Shown here piece by piece: positions 1 to 6,983 of a stretch of 64,000 nt of DNA; within the stretch, counting starts at the first letter, position 1, and the number at the start of each line of letters is the position of its first letter. The translations under genes and the position numbers were made by a program. Source of the stretch: Sulfuritalea sp. Lineage in GTDB: Bacteria > Pseudomonadota > Gammaproteobacteria > Burkholderiales > Rhodocyclaceae. A model generated the notes under the pieces. That model was not told the origin of the DNA. It saw nothing but the letters and a program-made list of their open reading frames with translations, and made no database searches. Where the stretch lies: contig JAOTRV010000014.1 in assembly GCA_030247575.1 (NCBI GenBank), positions 1 to 64,000 on the forward strand, read 5' to 3'.

Positions 1-37
1 CCGTAAGGAGGTGTCCGACCCAGAGAATGCGCTACAC

Positions 38-126
38 TTATCCACAGCCATGCCTATGACAGGCGGCTTTAGCCCCTGGTCAAAATTCAATGCGCACAGC
101 TGGTCAGTTTTAAACGCGCACCGACA
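38..126. mobile_element. Terminal part of an IS21-family-like element (remnant)
   Basis: Two 21-bp direct repeats with a 24-bp period lie at 77-97 and 101-121; each starts TGGTCA and ends CGCAC. Read from the other strand the segment ends TGTCGGTGCGCG followed by TGACCAG. Multiple terminal repeats of this form with a TG...CA tip are what I know from IS21-family ends. The family assignment is from memory of such ends, not a search. No transposase (istA/istB) reading frame is visible, so only the tip is in the window. Confidence 0.5.
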
Positions 127-145
127 CACCTGCATTGCAACCAGC

Positions 146-253
146 ATGAAGCAAAAACTCGAACTCACCTGGATCGGCAAGGAGAACCGGCCGAAGCTGG
201 AGCCGCGCATCCTGCTGGAAGACCCGGCGAAGAGTTATCACGCGAAGCACCGT
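146..253 (+). pseudogene. N-terminal fragment of a type III DNA methyltransferase (Mod)
   Basis: From the ATG at 146 the frame encodes 36 residues beginning MKQKLELTWIGKENRP and ending EDPAKSYHAKHR. This matches the conserved start of type III restriction-modification Mod subunits (site-specific adenine methyltransferases), where it precedes the catalytic region. After residue 36 the similarity stops: no DPPY motif and no methyltransferase core follow, and the frame runs on into unrelated, terminator-containing sequence. It is therefore a truncated remnant of about 5% of the gene. An IS21-like end lies just upstream and a copy of the 24-bp dispersed motif lies exactly at the break point, so loss by recombination or insertion is plausible. 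Confidence 0.7.
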
Positions 254-272
254 ATTGCCCGCGCCGACTTTC
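249..272. repeat. 24-bp dispersed motif, copy 1 (at Mod break point)
   Basis: Reads ACCGTATTGCCC then GCGCCGACTTTC on the + strand. It overlaps the last codons of the Mod fragment and is one of 16 copies in the window. Confidence 0.6.
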
Positions 273-322
273 CGTGTTGGACAAAACGACCGCAATTGTC
301 GATACCCGGAAGCCCAAACAAA

Positions 323-350
323 AAGCCCGCGCCGTTTTCGGCGCGGGCTT
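323..350 (-). terminator. Rho-independent terminator of xsc
   Basis: A perfect 12-bp stem (AAGCCCGCGCCG at 323-334 with its complement at 339-350) has a 4-nt loop. On the minus strand it is followed by TTTGTTT. It lies about 37 bp past the xsc stop codon. Confidence 0.85.
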
Positions 351-386
351 CTGCTTTTGTGTGGTCCGTTGATGCAGGAGCCGGAC

Positions 387-2198
387 TCAGACGTAATCCT
401 TGTACTTCTCCAAAAACCTCACCGGCTTCGACAGCGCATCCCTGCGGAACGGATCGCCCAGTTCGCGGGTACACATGATCTCGACGATGCAGGTCTTGCC
501 TTCGTTCATCTGCATGTCGATGGCCTTCTTCAGCGCGGGGCCGACGTCTTCCAGCTTGTCGACGGTGATGCCCTCGGCGCCCATCGCCCGGGCGATGCCG
601 GCGAAGGACTGGTTGTCGAGTTCGCCGGCGACGAAGCGGCGGTTGTAGAAATCCACCTGGTTCTTCTTCTCGGCGCCCCACTGGCGGTTATGGAACACCA
701 CGGCGGTCACCGGGATGTTGTGGCGCACGCAAGTCATGGTTTCCATCAGGCTCATGCCCCAGGCGCCGTCGCCGGCGTAGGAAATCGCCGGACGATGCGG
801 CGCCGCCACCTTGGCGCCGATGATGGTCGGGAAGGCGTAACCGCAGTTGCCGAAACTCATCGCCGCGAACATGCTGCGCGGCTTCTCGAAGCGCAGATAG
901 CTGTTGGCCACCGAGTTGATGTTGCCGATGTCGGTGGACACCATGACGTCGGGCGGCATGGCCTTTTCCAGTTCGCGCAACACCTGGCGCGGGTGCAGGT
1001 AGTTGCCGCCGCTGAAGGGCTTCTCCTTGCCGTTCTCGTCGATCATGTCGAGGCTGAACTGATCGCGCTCGTGGGTCCATTCGTCGAGTTCCTTTTCCCA
1101 GGCGGCCTTTTCGGCCTTGATCTTCGCCGCGCGCTCGGCCTTGCTGGCGTCGCAGGCCAGCGTCCGGTTGGCCAGGCACTGCGTCAGCACAATGGCGGCA
1201 GCCTTGGCGTCGCCGCAGATGCCGACCGAAATCTTCTTCACAAGGCCCAGCATCTTGTGGTCGGCGTCGATCTGGATGATCTTGGCCTTGGTCGGCCAGT
1301 AGTCCATGCCGTGCTGCGGCAGCGTGCCGAAGGGGCCGAGGCGGCTGCCGAGCGCGACGACGACGTCGGCCTGCGCCATCAGCTTCATCGCCGCCTTCGA
1401 ACCCTGGTAGCCGAGCGGGCCGCACCACAGCGGGTGGCTGGCGGGGAAGGAGTCGTTGTGCAGGTAGCTGTTGACCACCGGCGCGCCGAGGCGCTCGGCC
1501 AGGGCCTTGCATTCCTCGACACCGTCGGCCATGACCACGCCGCCGCCGGAAATGATCACCGGGAACTTCGCCGTGGCCAGCAGCTCGGCCGCCTCATTCA
1601 GGCTCTTCTCGCCGCCGGGGCCGCGATCGAGATGCGAGGGTTTGGGGATCTCGCAGGTGATGTCGCCGTAGAAGTAGTCGCGCGGGATATTGAGCTGGGC
1701 CGGCCCCATTTCGCTCATGGCGCGGTCGAAGCAGCGGCCGGTGAACTCGGCCATGCGCTTGGGATTGTTGACGTGGCCTTGGTACTTGGTGAATTCCTGG
1801 AACATCGGCAGCTGGTTGGCTTCCTGGAAGCCGCCGAGGCCCTGGCCCATGGTGCCGGTCTCGGGGGTGACGATCACCACCGGGCTGTGCGCCCAGTAGG
1901 CGGCGGCGATCGCCGTCACGCAGTTGCTGATGCCGGGGCCGTTCTGGCCGATGACCACGCCATGACGGCCCGACACCCGCGAGTAGCCGTCGGCCATGTG
2001 GCCGGCGCCCTGCTCATGCACCACGGGGATCAGGCGGATGCCGGCCGGGGCGAAGATGTCCATCGCATCCATGAAGGCCGAGCCCATGATGCCGAACATG
2101 TCGGTCACGCCATTGGCGACCATGGTTTCGACGAAGGCTTCGGACGGGGTCATGCGGGTGGGGCCTTCGGGCACCGTGCGCTTGTCAGGCTTGCTCAT
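387..2198 (-). CDS. xsc: Sulfoacetaldehyde acetyltransferase
   Basis: A cytoplasmic ThDP-dependent enzyme that converts sulfoacetaldehyde and phosphate to acetyl phosphate and sulfite, the desulfonation step of taurine, isethionate and related sulfonate degradation. The 603-residue protein has the acetolactate-synthase-like layout: an N-terminal PYR domain with the catalytic Glu in VVHEQGAGHMADG, a central domain, and a C-terminal PP domain with the ThDP motif GDGAWGMSLMET. Ser-rich MTPSEAFVETMVANG near the start is typical of Xsc. I chose the ATG at 2198 because AGGAG lies 8 nt upstream; an in-frame start further out would add 17 residues without similarity. A promoter and an IclR-type operator candidate precede it, an IclR gene diverges, and a terminator follows. 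No sulfonate transporter or taurine dehydrogenase gene is visible nearby. Confidence 0.93.
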   Translation of the reverse strand: MSKPDKRTVPEGPTRMTPSEAFVETMVANGVTDMFGIMGSAFMDAMDIFAPAGIRLIPVVHEQGAGHMADGYSRVSGRHGVVIGQNGPGISNCVTAIAAAYWAHSPVVIVTPETGTMGQGLGGFQEANQLPMFQEFTKYQGHVNNPKRMAEFTGRCFDRAMSEMGPAQLNIPRDYFYGDITCEIPKPSHLDRGPGGEKSLNEAAELLATAKFPVIISGGGVVMADGVEECKALAERLGAPVVNSYLHNDSFPASHPLWCGPLGYQGSKAAMKLMAQADVVVALGSRLGPFGTLPQHGMDYWPTKAKIIQIDADHKMLGLVKKISVGICGDAKAAAIVLTQCLANRTLACDASKAERAAKIKAEKAAWEKELDEWTHERDQFSLDMIDENGKEKPFSGGNYLHPRQVLRELEKAMPPDVMVSTDIGNINSVANSYLRFEKPRSMFAAMSFGNCGYAFPTIIGAKVAAPHRPAISYAGDGAWGMSLMETMTCVRHNIPVTAVVFHNRQWGAEKKNQVDFYNRRFVAGELDNQSFAGIARAMGAEGITVDKLEDVGPALKKAIDMQMNEGKTCIVEIMCTRELGDPFRRDALSKPVRFLEKYKDYV

Positions 2199-2242
2199 CT
2201 GTGGATCTCCTGATGGTGATTTTTTATAAAATGCAACGCCAT

Positions 2243-2259
2243 GTTCCATATACCGGAAC
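2243..2259. promoter_or_regulatory. Candidate IclR-family operator in the xsc leader
   Basis: GTTCC-ATATACC-GGAAC is a 17-bp inverted repeat just downstream of the predicted xsc transcription start. The position suits repression by the divergently encoded IclR protein. This is inference from symmetry and place. Confidence 0.5.
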
Positions 2260-2267
2260 GATGATGA

Positions 2268-2296
2268 ACTTTAGAGTGGCCAAAATCCGAAGTCAA
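2268..2296 (-). promoter_or_regulatory. Sigma70-type promoter of xsc
   Basis: On the minus strand, TTGACT (2291-2296) and TAAAGT (2268-2273) are separated by exactly 17 bp, about 70 bp before the xsc start codon. Confidence 0.6.
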
Positions 2297-2322
2297 GACA
2301 AAAATACAGAAAACGAGACTAT

Positions 2323-2351
2323 TTGTATCGGAAATAGAAATAGCCTATGAT
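2323..2351 (+). promoter_or_regulatory. Predicted promoter of the iclR-type gene
   Basis: TTGTAT (2323-2328), 17 bp, then TATGAT (2346-2351). The start of transcription would fall only a few nucleotides before the ATG at 2361, and no Shine-Dalgarno is present, so the mRNA may be leaderless. Confidence 0.5.
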
Positions 2352-2360
2352 CCCGAAACC

Positions 2361-3182
2361 ATGAGTGAAACCAAATTGAAATCCATTCCCGAGCCGGCGC
2401 GCGTCGATGGCGACACCCCGGCATTGCGCCTGTTTTCGCTGCTGGAAGTGATCGCGCGCAAGGACCAGTTCTTCTCCCTGCAAAGCCTGGTCGAGGAGAC
2501 GGGACTGCCCAAGCCGACCCTGCATCGCATGCTGCAGCAACTGGAAAGCGCCGGCATGCTGCAACGGGATGCGGACGGCCGCTTCTATGGCCCCGGCCTG
2601 CGCCTGCGGCGCCTTGCCGAGGATCTCCTGCTCAACAACACGGTGCATGGCGCGCGCCATGCGGTGCTGCGCAAGCTGGTCGAGGAGGTCGGCGAGAGCT
2701 GCAACATCACGGCGCTTTCCGGCAGCGAAGTGCTCTACCTCGACCGCGTGGAGACGCAGGCGCCGCTGCGCTTCTATCTCCATCCGGGTTCCCGAGTGCC
2801 GGCCCACTGCTCGGCCAGCGGCAAGCTTTTCCTGGCGCAGATGATGCCCGCCCAGCGCCGCCGCCTGCTCGATCGGGCGCCGCTGGAGAAATACACGGCG
2901 CAAACCATCACCGACTTCGATGCGCTGGAGCGCGAGATCGAAAGCGTCAAACGCGAAGGCCATGCCATCGACAACGAGGAATTCCTGCCGGGACTGTTCT
3001 GCATCGCGGTGCTGGTGCCGCGCCCGGACGGGCGTTCGAATACCGGCATCGCGATCCAGGCCCCGGTGATGCGCGTCTCGCGCGACAAGGCGCTGGCTTT
3101 CCTCCCCGCGCTGAAACGCGCGGCGGATGCCATCGCCGCCATCGACGCCGACGCCATGCCGGCGGCCAGGACCGCCGCATAG
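2361..3182 (+). CDS. IclR-family transcriptional regulator
   Basis: A 273-residue DNA-binding regulator. Residues 20-85 form the winged helix-turn-helix (LRLFSLLEVIARKDQF, then PKPTLHRMLQQLESAGML); the remainder is the IclR effector-binding domain (GESCNITALSGSEVLYLDRV, then SASGKLFLAQM and AIDNEEFLPGLFCIAVLV). It is divergent from xsc with a 162-bp shared control region, so it is most likely the local regulator of sulfoacetaldehyde cleavage; the effector is unknown. IclR proteins can repress or activate; the position of the candidate operator just after the xsc start site favours repression. The ATG at 2361 lacks a ribosome binding site and may be translated from a leaderless message. Confidence 0.9.
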   Translation: MSETKLKSIPEPARVDGDTPALRLFSLLEVIARKDQFFSLQSLVEETGLPKPTLHRMLQQLESAGMLQRDADGRFYGPGLRLRRLAEDLLLNNTVHGARHAVLRKLVEEVGESCNITALSGSEVLYLDRVETQAPLRFYLHPGSRVPAHCSASGKLFLAQMMPAQRRRLLDRAPLEKYTAQTITDFDALEREIESVKREGHAIDNEEFLPGLFCIAVLVPRPDGRSNTGIAIQAPVMRVSRDKALAFLPALKRAADAIAAIDADAMPAARTAA

Positions 3183-3186
3183 AAAG

Positions 3187-4053
3187 TCACCGCGCGCCGC
3201 AGGCCTCCCAGCCCAGCAACGCGAGCTTGCGCTCCGGGCCCCAGCGGTACTGGCCGACGTCGCCGCTCTCGCGTATCACCCGGTGGCAGGGAATCAGGAA
3301 GCCGATCGTGTTCGCGGCGACCGCGCTGCCCACGGTCCGTTTTGCCTTCGGCATCCCGACCTGTCGCGCCAACTGGCTGTAGGACACGACCCTGCCGAAT
3401 TCGGTGTGGATCAAGGCTTCCCAGACCTTGATCTGGAAATTGGTTCCGCGCAGGACCAGATGCACGGCCCCGCGCACCGGCGTTTGCGGAAATATCTGCA
3501 GCAGCAGCTCCCGCGCATACCCGTCGTCGCGCGTCAGCGCGGCATGCGGCCAGAGCGCAGCCAGTTCGGCCAGCATCGCCGCCTCACCGGCGACGCAGAA
3601 CGCGAAATGGCAGACGCCGCGCGGGGTCCAGGCCGCCAGCACATCGCCGAAGGGCGACGGCGCGAAGCCGCAGCCGATGGCCATGCCGCGCCCGGCCGAC
3701 TTGATTTCCCCCGGCGTCATCGCCTCGCAGCTCACCATCAGGTCGTGCAGGCGGCTGGTGCTGCTGAGGCCGGCATTTTCCGCGACCGTCAGCACGTCGG
3801 CCGACGCGGCCAGTTGCTGCTTCGCGTATTCCTTGGTCAGGTATTGCAGGAAGCGCTTCGGCGAAATACCCGCCCAGTCGGCGAACGTGCGTTGCAGATG
3901 ATGGGGGCTCAGATGCACCGCGTCGGCGATTTCCTCCAGCGTCGGCTGGCTGCGCGCATGGCTGCGGATGAAGGCGATCGCCCGCGCGATCACCGCATAG
4001 CGGCGCGACCGGGCGGCGACCGAATCAGCCACGATTCGTCCCCGCCCCGGCAA
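3187..4053 (-). CDS. Ada-like methylated-DNA-cysteine methyltransferase with AraC-type HTH
   Basis: A DNA-repair protein joining an N-terminal AraC-type helix-turn-helix (about residues 20-105, with PTLEEIADAVHLSPHHLQRT) to a C-terminal O6-alkylguanine-DNA alkyltransferase domain. The acceptor cysteine is in FLIPCHRVIRESG, and the preceding VVSYSQLARQVG is the DNA-binding helix. The Ada N-terminal zinc/phosphotriester domain with its methyl-acceptor Cys is absent, so it can repair O6-methylguanine but cannot be switched on by phosphotriester methylation as E. coli Ada is. The 288-residue frame begins with TTG at 4053; a GTG at 4032 with GGGGA upstream is an equally good start. It converges tail-to-tail with the IclR gene, with only 4 bp between. 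Confidence 0.88.
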   Translation of the reverse strand: MPGRGRIVADSVAARSRRYAVIARAIAFIRSHARSQPTLEEIADAVHLSPHHLQRTFADWAGISPKRFLQYLTKEYAKQQLAASADVLTVAENAGLSSTSRLHDLMVSCEAMTPGEIKSAGRGMAIGCGFAPSPFGDVLAAWTPRGVCHFAFCVAGEAAMLAELAALWPHAALTRDDGYARELLLQIFPQTPVRGAVHLVLRGTNFQIKVWEALIHTEFGRVVSYSQLARQVGMPKAKRTVGSAVAANTIGFLIPCHRVIRESGDVGQYRWGPERKLALLGWEACGAR

Positions 4054-4211
4054 GCGCGGTCGCGAAGCACAGCAGAACCTGGCGGTCGAAACTTGCGATA
4101 TTCACGATGGAGAATCCGGGCTGACGACAATGCAATGTATGTCAGTCCCGACAGCGGGAGCAATCCGATTCTTGCGCAAATGCCGCAGGCCGCGACATCC
4201 GCGCTTGCGGC

Positions 4212-4526
4212 TCAGGCCCGGATCATCGTCAGCAGCATCTTGAAGGGGCCGACGGCTTTCAGGGCGTGCGGATGGTTTGCCGGCATGGTGATGATTTCGC
4301 CGGCCTGCAGCCGGTGCGGCTGGCCGTCGATGCGGATTTCGACCTCGCCGTCCAGCACCTGGATCAGCGCGTCGTAGGGTGCGGTGTGCTCGCTGAGGCC
4401 CTGCCCTTCGCCGAAGGCGAACAGGGTGACGGTGCCCACCGGTTTGTCGACCAGCGTCTTGCTGACCACGGCGCCGTCCTGGTAGGCGATCATGTCCAGC
4501 AGCGCGTTCTGTTTGATGTCGCTCAT
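4212..4526 (-). CDS. Small cupin-domain protein
   Basis: A 104-residue single-domain cupin. The two conserved cupin motifs are recognisable: G-x5-H-x-A-P-Y-D around GLSEHTAPYDALIQVLDGE, and GEIITMPANHPHAL. Metal-binding residues are reduced compared with enzymes of the fold (one His in motif 1, two His in motif 2). Such proteins bind small molecules or act as simple metal-dependent isomerases or dioxygenases; the substrate cannot be told from sequence. It stands alone, divergent from the M18 aminopeptidase gene, with about 120 bp between the two start codons. Confidence 0.8.
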   Translation of the reverse strand: MSDIKQNALLDMIAYQDGAVVSKTLVDKPVGTVTLFAFGEGQGLSEHTAPYDALIQVLDGEVEIRIDGQPHRLQAGEIITMPANHPHALKAVGPFKMLLTMIRA

Positions 4527-4645
4527 CCTGCGTCTCCGAAAGGATCGAAATCCGGATTATGCAGCCGGCGCCTGCCGATGCGGCGAGGCACCGTCCGTCC
4601 CTCCTCTTGTATGCTTCGCTTTTTCCATCCCGTTGCGCACCCGCC

Positions 4646-5950
4646 ATGCCCCTGCCCGCCCAAGCCCGCAAGACCGCCCTCGACCTGATCGACTTCATCG
4701 ATGCCAGCCCCAGCCCGTGGCATGCGGTGGCGAGCGCCGAGCAGCGCCTGCTGGCGCAGCGCTACACCCGGCTCGAAGAGGGCGAGCGCTGGCAGCTCGC
4801 CGCGGGCGGGCGCTACTACACGGTGCGCGGCGGCGCCTCGCTGATCGCCTTCGTGCTCGGCAGCCGGCCGCTGGCGAAAACCGGCTTTCGCATCGTCGGC
4901 GCCCATACCGATTCGCCGGGATTCCGCCTCAAGCCGCGCGCGGCCCAGGCCGACGAAGGCCTGCTGCGCCTGGGCGTGGAAGTGTATGGCGGGCCGATCA
5001 TCGCCACCTTCACCGACCGCGACCTGAGCCTCGCCGGCCGCGTCGTGATGCGTACCGCGAAGGGCCCGCAGACGCGCCTGCTGCGCTTCGAGCAGCCGCT
5101 GGCGCGCCTGCCCAACCTGGCGATCCACATGAACCGCGACGTCAACGAACAGGGCCTCAAGCTCAACAAGCAGACCGAGCTGCCGCTGATCCTCGGCCAG
5201 CTCCGCGCCGGCGAAGACGCCGAAGCCCGCCTGCGCAAGCTGCTGGGCGATGCCGCCGGGGGCAAGCCGGCCGACCTGCTGAGCTGGGAACTGGCGGTCC
5301 ATGACGTACAGCCGGGCAGCCTGTGGGGTGCGAACGACGAATTCATCGCCAGCCGCCAGCTCGACAACCTGGGCTCCTGCCATGCCGCGCTGGCCGCCCT
5401 GCTCGCCGCGAAAAAGCCCGAGGCCACCTGCGTCGCCGGCTTCTTCGACCACGAGGAAGTCGGCAGCGAAAGCGCCGCCGGCGCCGGCGGCAGCTTCATC
5501 GCCGACGTGCTGACGCGCATCGCGCTGCAGACCGGCGTCGACGCGGAAGACAGGCACCGCGCCCTGGCGCAGAGCTTCTTCATCAGCGCCGACATGGCCC
5601 ATGCCTACCATCCGAATTTCCCCGCCGCCTACGAGCCCGGCCACAAGGTGCATGTGAATGGCGGGCCGGTGATCAAGAGCAACGCCAACCAGCGCTACAC
5701 CACCACCGCCGAAACCGCCGCCCGCTTCATGGGCCTGTGCGAAAAGGCCGGCGTGCCCTGCCAGCAATACGCCCATCGCAGCGACCTCGGCTGCGGCAGC
5801 ACCATCGGCCCCATGGTCGCCGCGCAGCTCGGCATCGCCAGCGTAGACGTCGGCTCGCCGCTGTGGGCGATGCACAGCGCGCGCGAAAGCGCCGGCACGC
5901 TCGACCACGGCTACATGATCGCCGCCCTCGGCGCCGGGTTTGCCAGTTGA
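4646..5950 (+). CDS. apeB: M18-family aminopeptidase
   Basis: A 434-residue cytosolic zinc metallopeptidase that removes N-terminal residues, often acidic, from peptides. Metal and catalytic residues of the family are visible: GAHTDSPGFRLKP (His-x-Asp), QLDNLGSCHAAL (bridging Asp), FFDHEEVGSES (catalytic Glu pair), and the C-terminal MHSARESAG with the last His ligand. The length fits bacterial M18 enzymes. The start at 4646 gives MPLPAQARKTALDLIDFID, the normal family beginning; a frame opening 29 codons earlier has no similarity. Nothing in the neighbourhood suggests a special role. Confidence 0.9.
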   Translation: MPLPAQARKTALDLIDFIDASPSPWHAVASAEQRLLAQRYTRLEEGERWQLAAGGRYYTVRGGASLIAFVLGSRPLAKTGFRIVGAHTDSPGFRLKPRAAQADEGLLRLGVEVYGGPIIATFTDRDLSLAGRVVMRTAKGPQTRLLRFEQPLARLPNLAIHMNRDVNEQGLKLNKQTELPLILGQLRAGEDAEARLRKLLGDAAGGKPADLLSWELAVHDVQPGSLWGANDEFIASRQLDNLGSCHAALAALLAAKKPEATCVAGFFDHEEVGSESAAGAGGSFIADVLTRIALQTGVDAEDRHRALAQSFFISADMAHAYHPNFPAAYEPGHKVHVNGGPVIKSNANQRYTTTAETAARFMGLCEKAGVPCQQYAHRSDLGCGSTIGPMVAAQLGIASVDVGSPLWAMHSARESAGTLDHGYMIAALGAGFAS

Positions 5951-5976
5951 ACGCGGTCCGCCGTCCAAGCGGCAAA

Positions 5977-6005
5977 TTGACAGTGCGTACGCTAATACGT
6001 ACCAT
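5977..6005 (+). promoter_or_regulatory. yefM-yoeB promoter with embedded operator
   Basis: TTGACA (5977-5982), a 17-bp spacer, then TACCAT (6000-6005). The spacer carries the inverted repeat GTACG-CTAATA-CGTAC (5987-6002). A bound antitoxin would block polymerase directly, as is known for YefM/Phd autoregulation. Confidence 0.7.
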
Positions 6006-6028
6006 ACTCGATCTTCCGGAGACCTCAA

Positions 6029-6271
6029 GTGACTACACTCACCGCCAGCGAAGCACGTGCCAATCTGTATCGCCTCATTGACCAGGCCGCCGAGTCGCAT
6101 CAGCCGATTCACATCGCCGGCAAGCGGACCAGCGCCGTTCTTCTGTCCTCCGAGGATTGGCAAGCAATCCAGGAAACGCTCTTTCTGCTCTCGATTCCGG
6201 GAATGCGCGAATCCATCAGGGAGAGCATGGCCGAGCCCCTTGGCAAAAGCGCCAAGAGGCTCGACTGGTGA
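6029..6271 (+). CDS. yefM: Antitoxin of the Phd/YefM family
   Basis: An 80-residue antitoxin. The N-terminal MTTLTASEARANLYRLIDQA is the YefM/Phd DNA-binding fold, and the central HIAGKRTSAVLLSSEDWQAI is its conserved continuation; the C-terminal third binds and neutralises the toxin. Translation starts at GTG 6029. The stop overlaps the toxin start by 4 bp (GTGA), giving coupled translation. Regulation is expected through the palindrome inside the promoter spacer. The pair follows the aminopeptidase gene by about 80 bp. Confidence 0.9.
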   Translation: MTTLTASEARANLYRLIDQAAESHQPIHIAGKRTSAVLLSSEDWQAIQETLFLLSIPGMRESIRESMAEPLGKSAKRLDW

Positions 6272-6531
6272 GCTGGTCGGTAGTCTTTGCGAAGCACGCC
6301 CGGAAAGATGCGAAGAAGCTTGCTGCAGCCGGCCTGAAGGCCAAGGCGCAGGAACTGCTGGACGTTCTCGCCATCGACCCGTTTCGGAATCCGCCGCCCT
6401 ACGAAAAGCTCGTAGGCGATCTGGCCGGTACGTATTCAAGGCGCATCAATATTCAGCATCGCCTGGTTTATGAAGTCTTCACCAAAGAGCATGTGGTTCG
6501 CGTGCTTCGCATGTGGACGCACTACGAATGA
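6268..6531 (+). CDS. yoeB: Toxin of the YoeB/Txe family
   Basis: An 87-residue ribosome-dependent mRNA interferase of the RelE superfamily. Family hallmarks are SWSVVFAKHARKDAKKL at the start, NPPPYEKLVGDLAGTYSRRI in the middle, and HRLVYEV with the C-terminal RMWTHYE carrying the catalytic His-Tyr pair. The GTG start at 6268 overlaps the antitoxin stop; a longer in-frame opening inside yefM is not credible. The module looks intact. Confidence 0.9.
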   Translation: MSWSVVFAKHARKDAKKLAAAGLKAKAQELLDVLAIDPFRNPPPYEKLVGDLAGTYSRRINIQHRLVYEVFTKEHVVRVLRMWTHYE

Positions 6532-6567
6532 ATGCAATCCCGCTGAAAGCCTGAGCGGCGCGGCAGG

Positions 6568-6903
6568 ATGAACCCTCTCCACCGTCGGCTATCCGGCTTC
6601 GCCCTCGTCCTGCTGCTCTTGGGCGGCTGCGTCTATATGCCCGAAACGACCACCCGCTACGACCCGAAGTGCGGCGTCTACGAGAAGAAGATGACCATGC
6701 AGCCTTACCAGATCGGCTCGCTGATGGGCTGCCGCGACGAAGGCTGCGTGTCGGGCCTGGTCGCTGCCGGCGCCGTATCGGCCGCCTCGGCGGTGATCAC
6801 CGGCAGCGTGGTCCTCGTCGGCAACGTGGCGTACTGGCTGGAAAAGCAGGGCCAGTGCCTGAATCCGCCGCCGCAGTCCGACAGCCCGCCGCCAGCGCAG
6901 TAG
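6568..6903 (+). CDS. Hypothetical lipoprotein
   Basis: A 111-residue predicted lipoprotein. A positively charged start (MNPLHRRLSG) precedes a hydrophobic stretch and the lipobox LLGGC, so Cys21 would be lipidated. The mature part contains four further cysteines (DPKCGVY, GCRDEGC, GQC), a Gly/Ala/Ser-rich hydrophobic segment near residues 62-87 that could contact a membrane, and a Pro-rich tail. No family is recognised. It lies between yoeB and hflX, about 80 bp before hflX. Confidence 0.6.
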   Translation: MNPLHRRLSGFALVLLLLGGCVYMPETTTRYDPKCGVYEKKMTMQPYQIGSLMGCRDEGCVSGLVAAGAVSAASAVITGSVVLVGNVAYWLEKQGQCLNPPPQSDSPPPAQ

Positions 6904-6983
6904 CAGACAGCATGGCCGATTCCGGCGGCCGGCGCACAGGCGGGTAACATCGGGCCTCACCCACTGAAAGAAGCCATCCCCGC

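Noticed and set aside
255-2213. Long open frame antisense to xsc
   Set aside because: It is a GC-rich shadow of a gene with clear ThDP motifs; its protein is rich in His, Ala, Gly and Val in a low-complexity pattern and has no family features.
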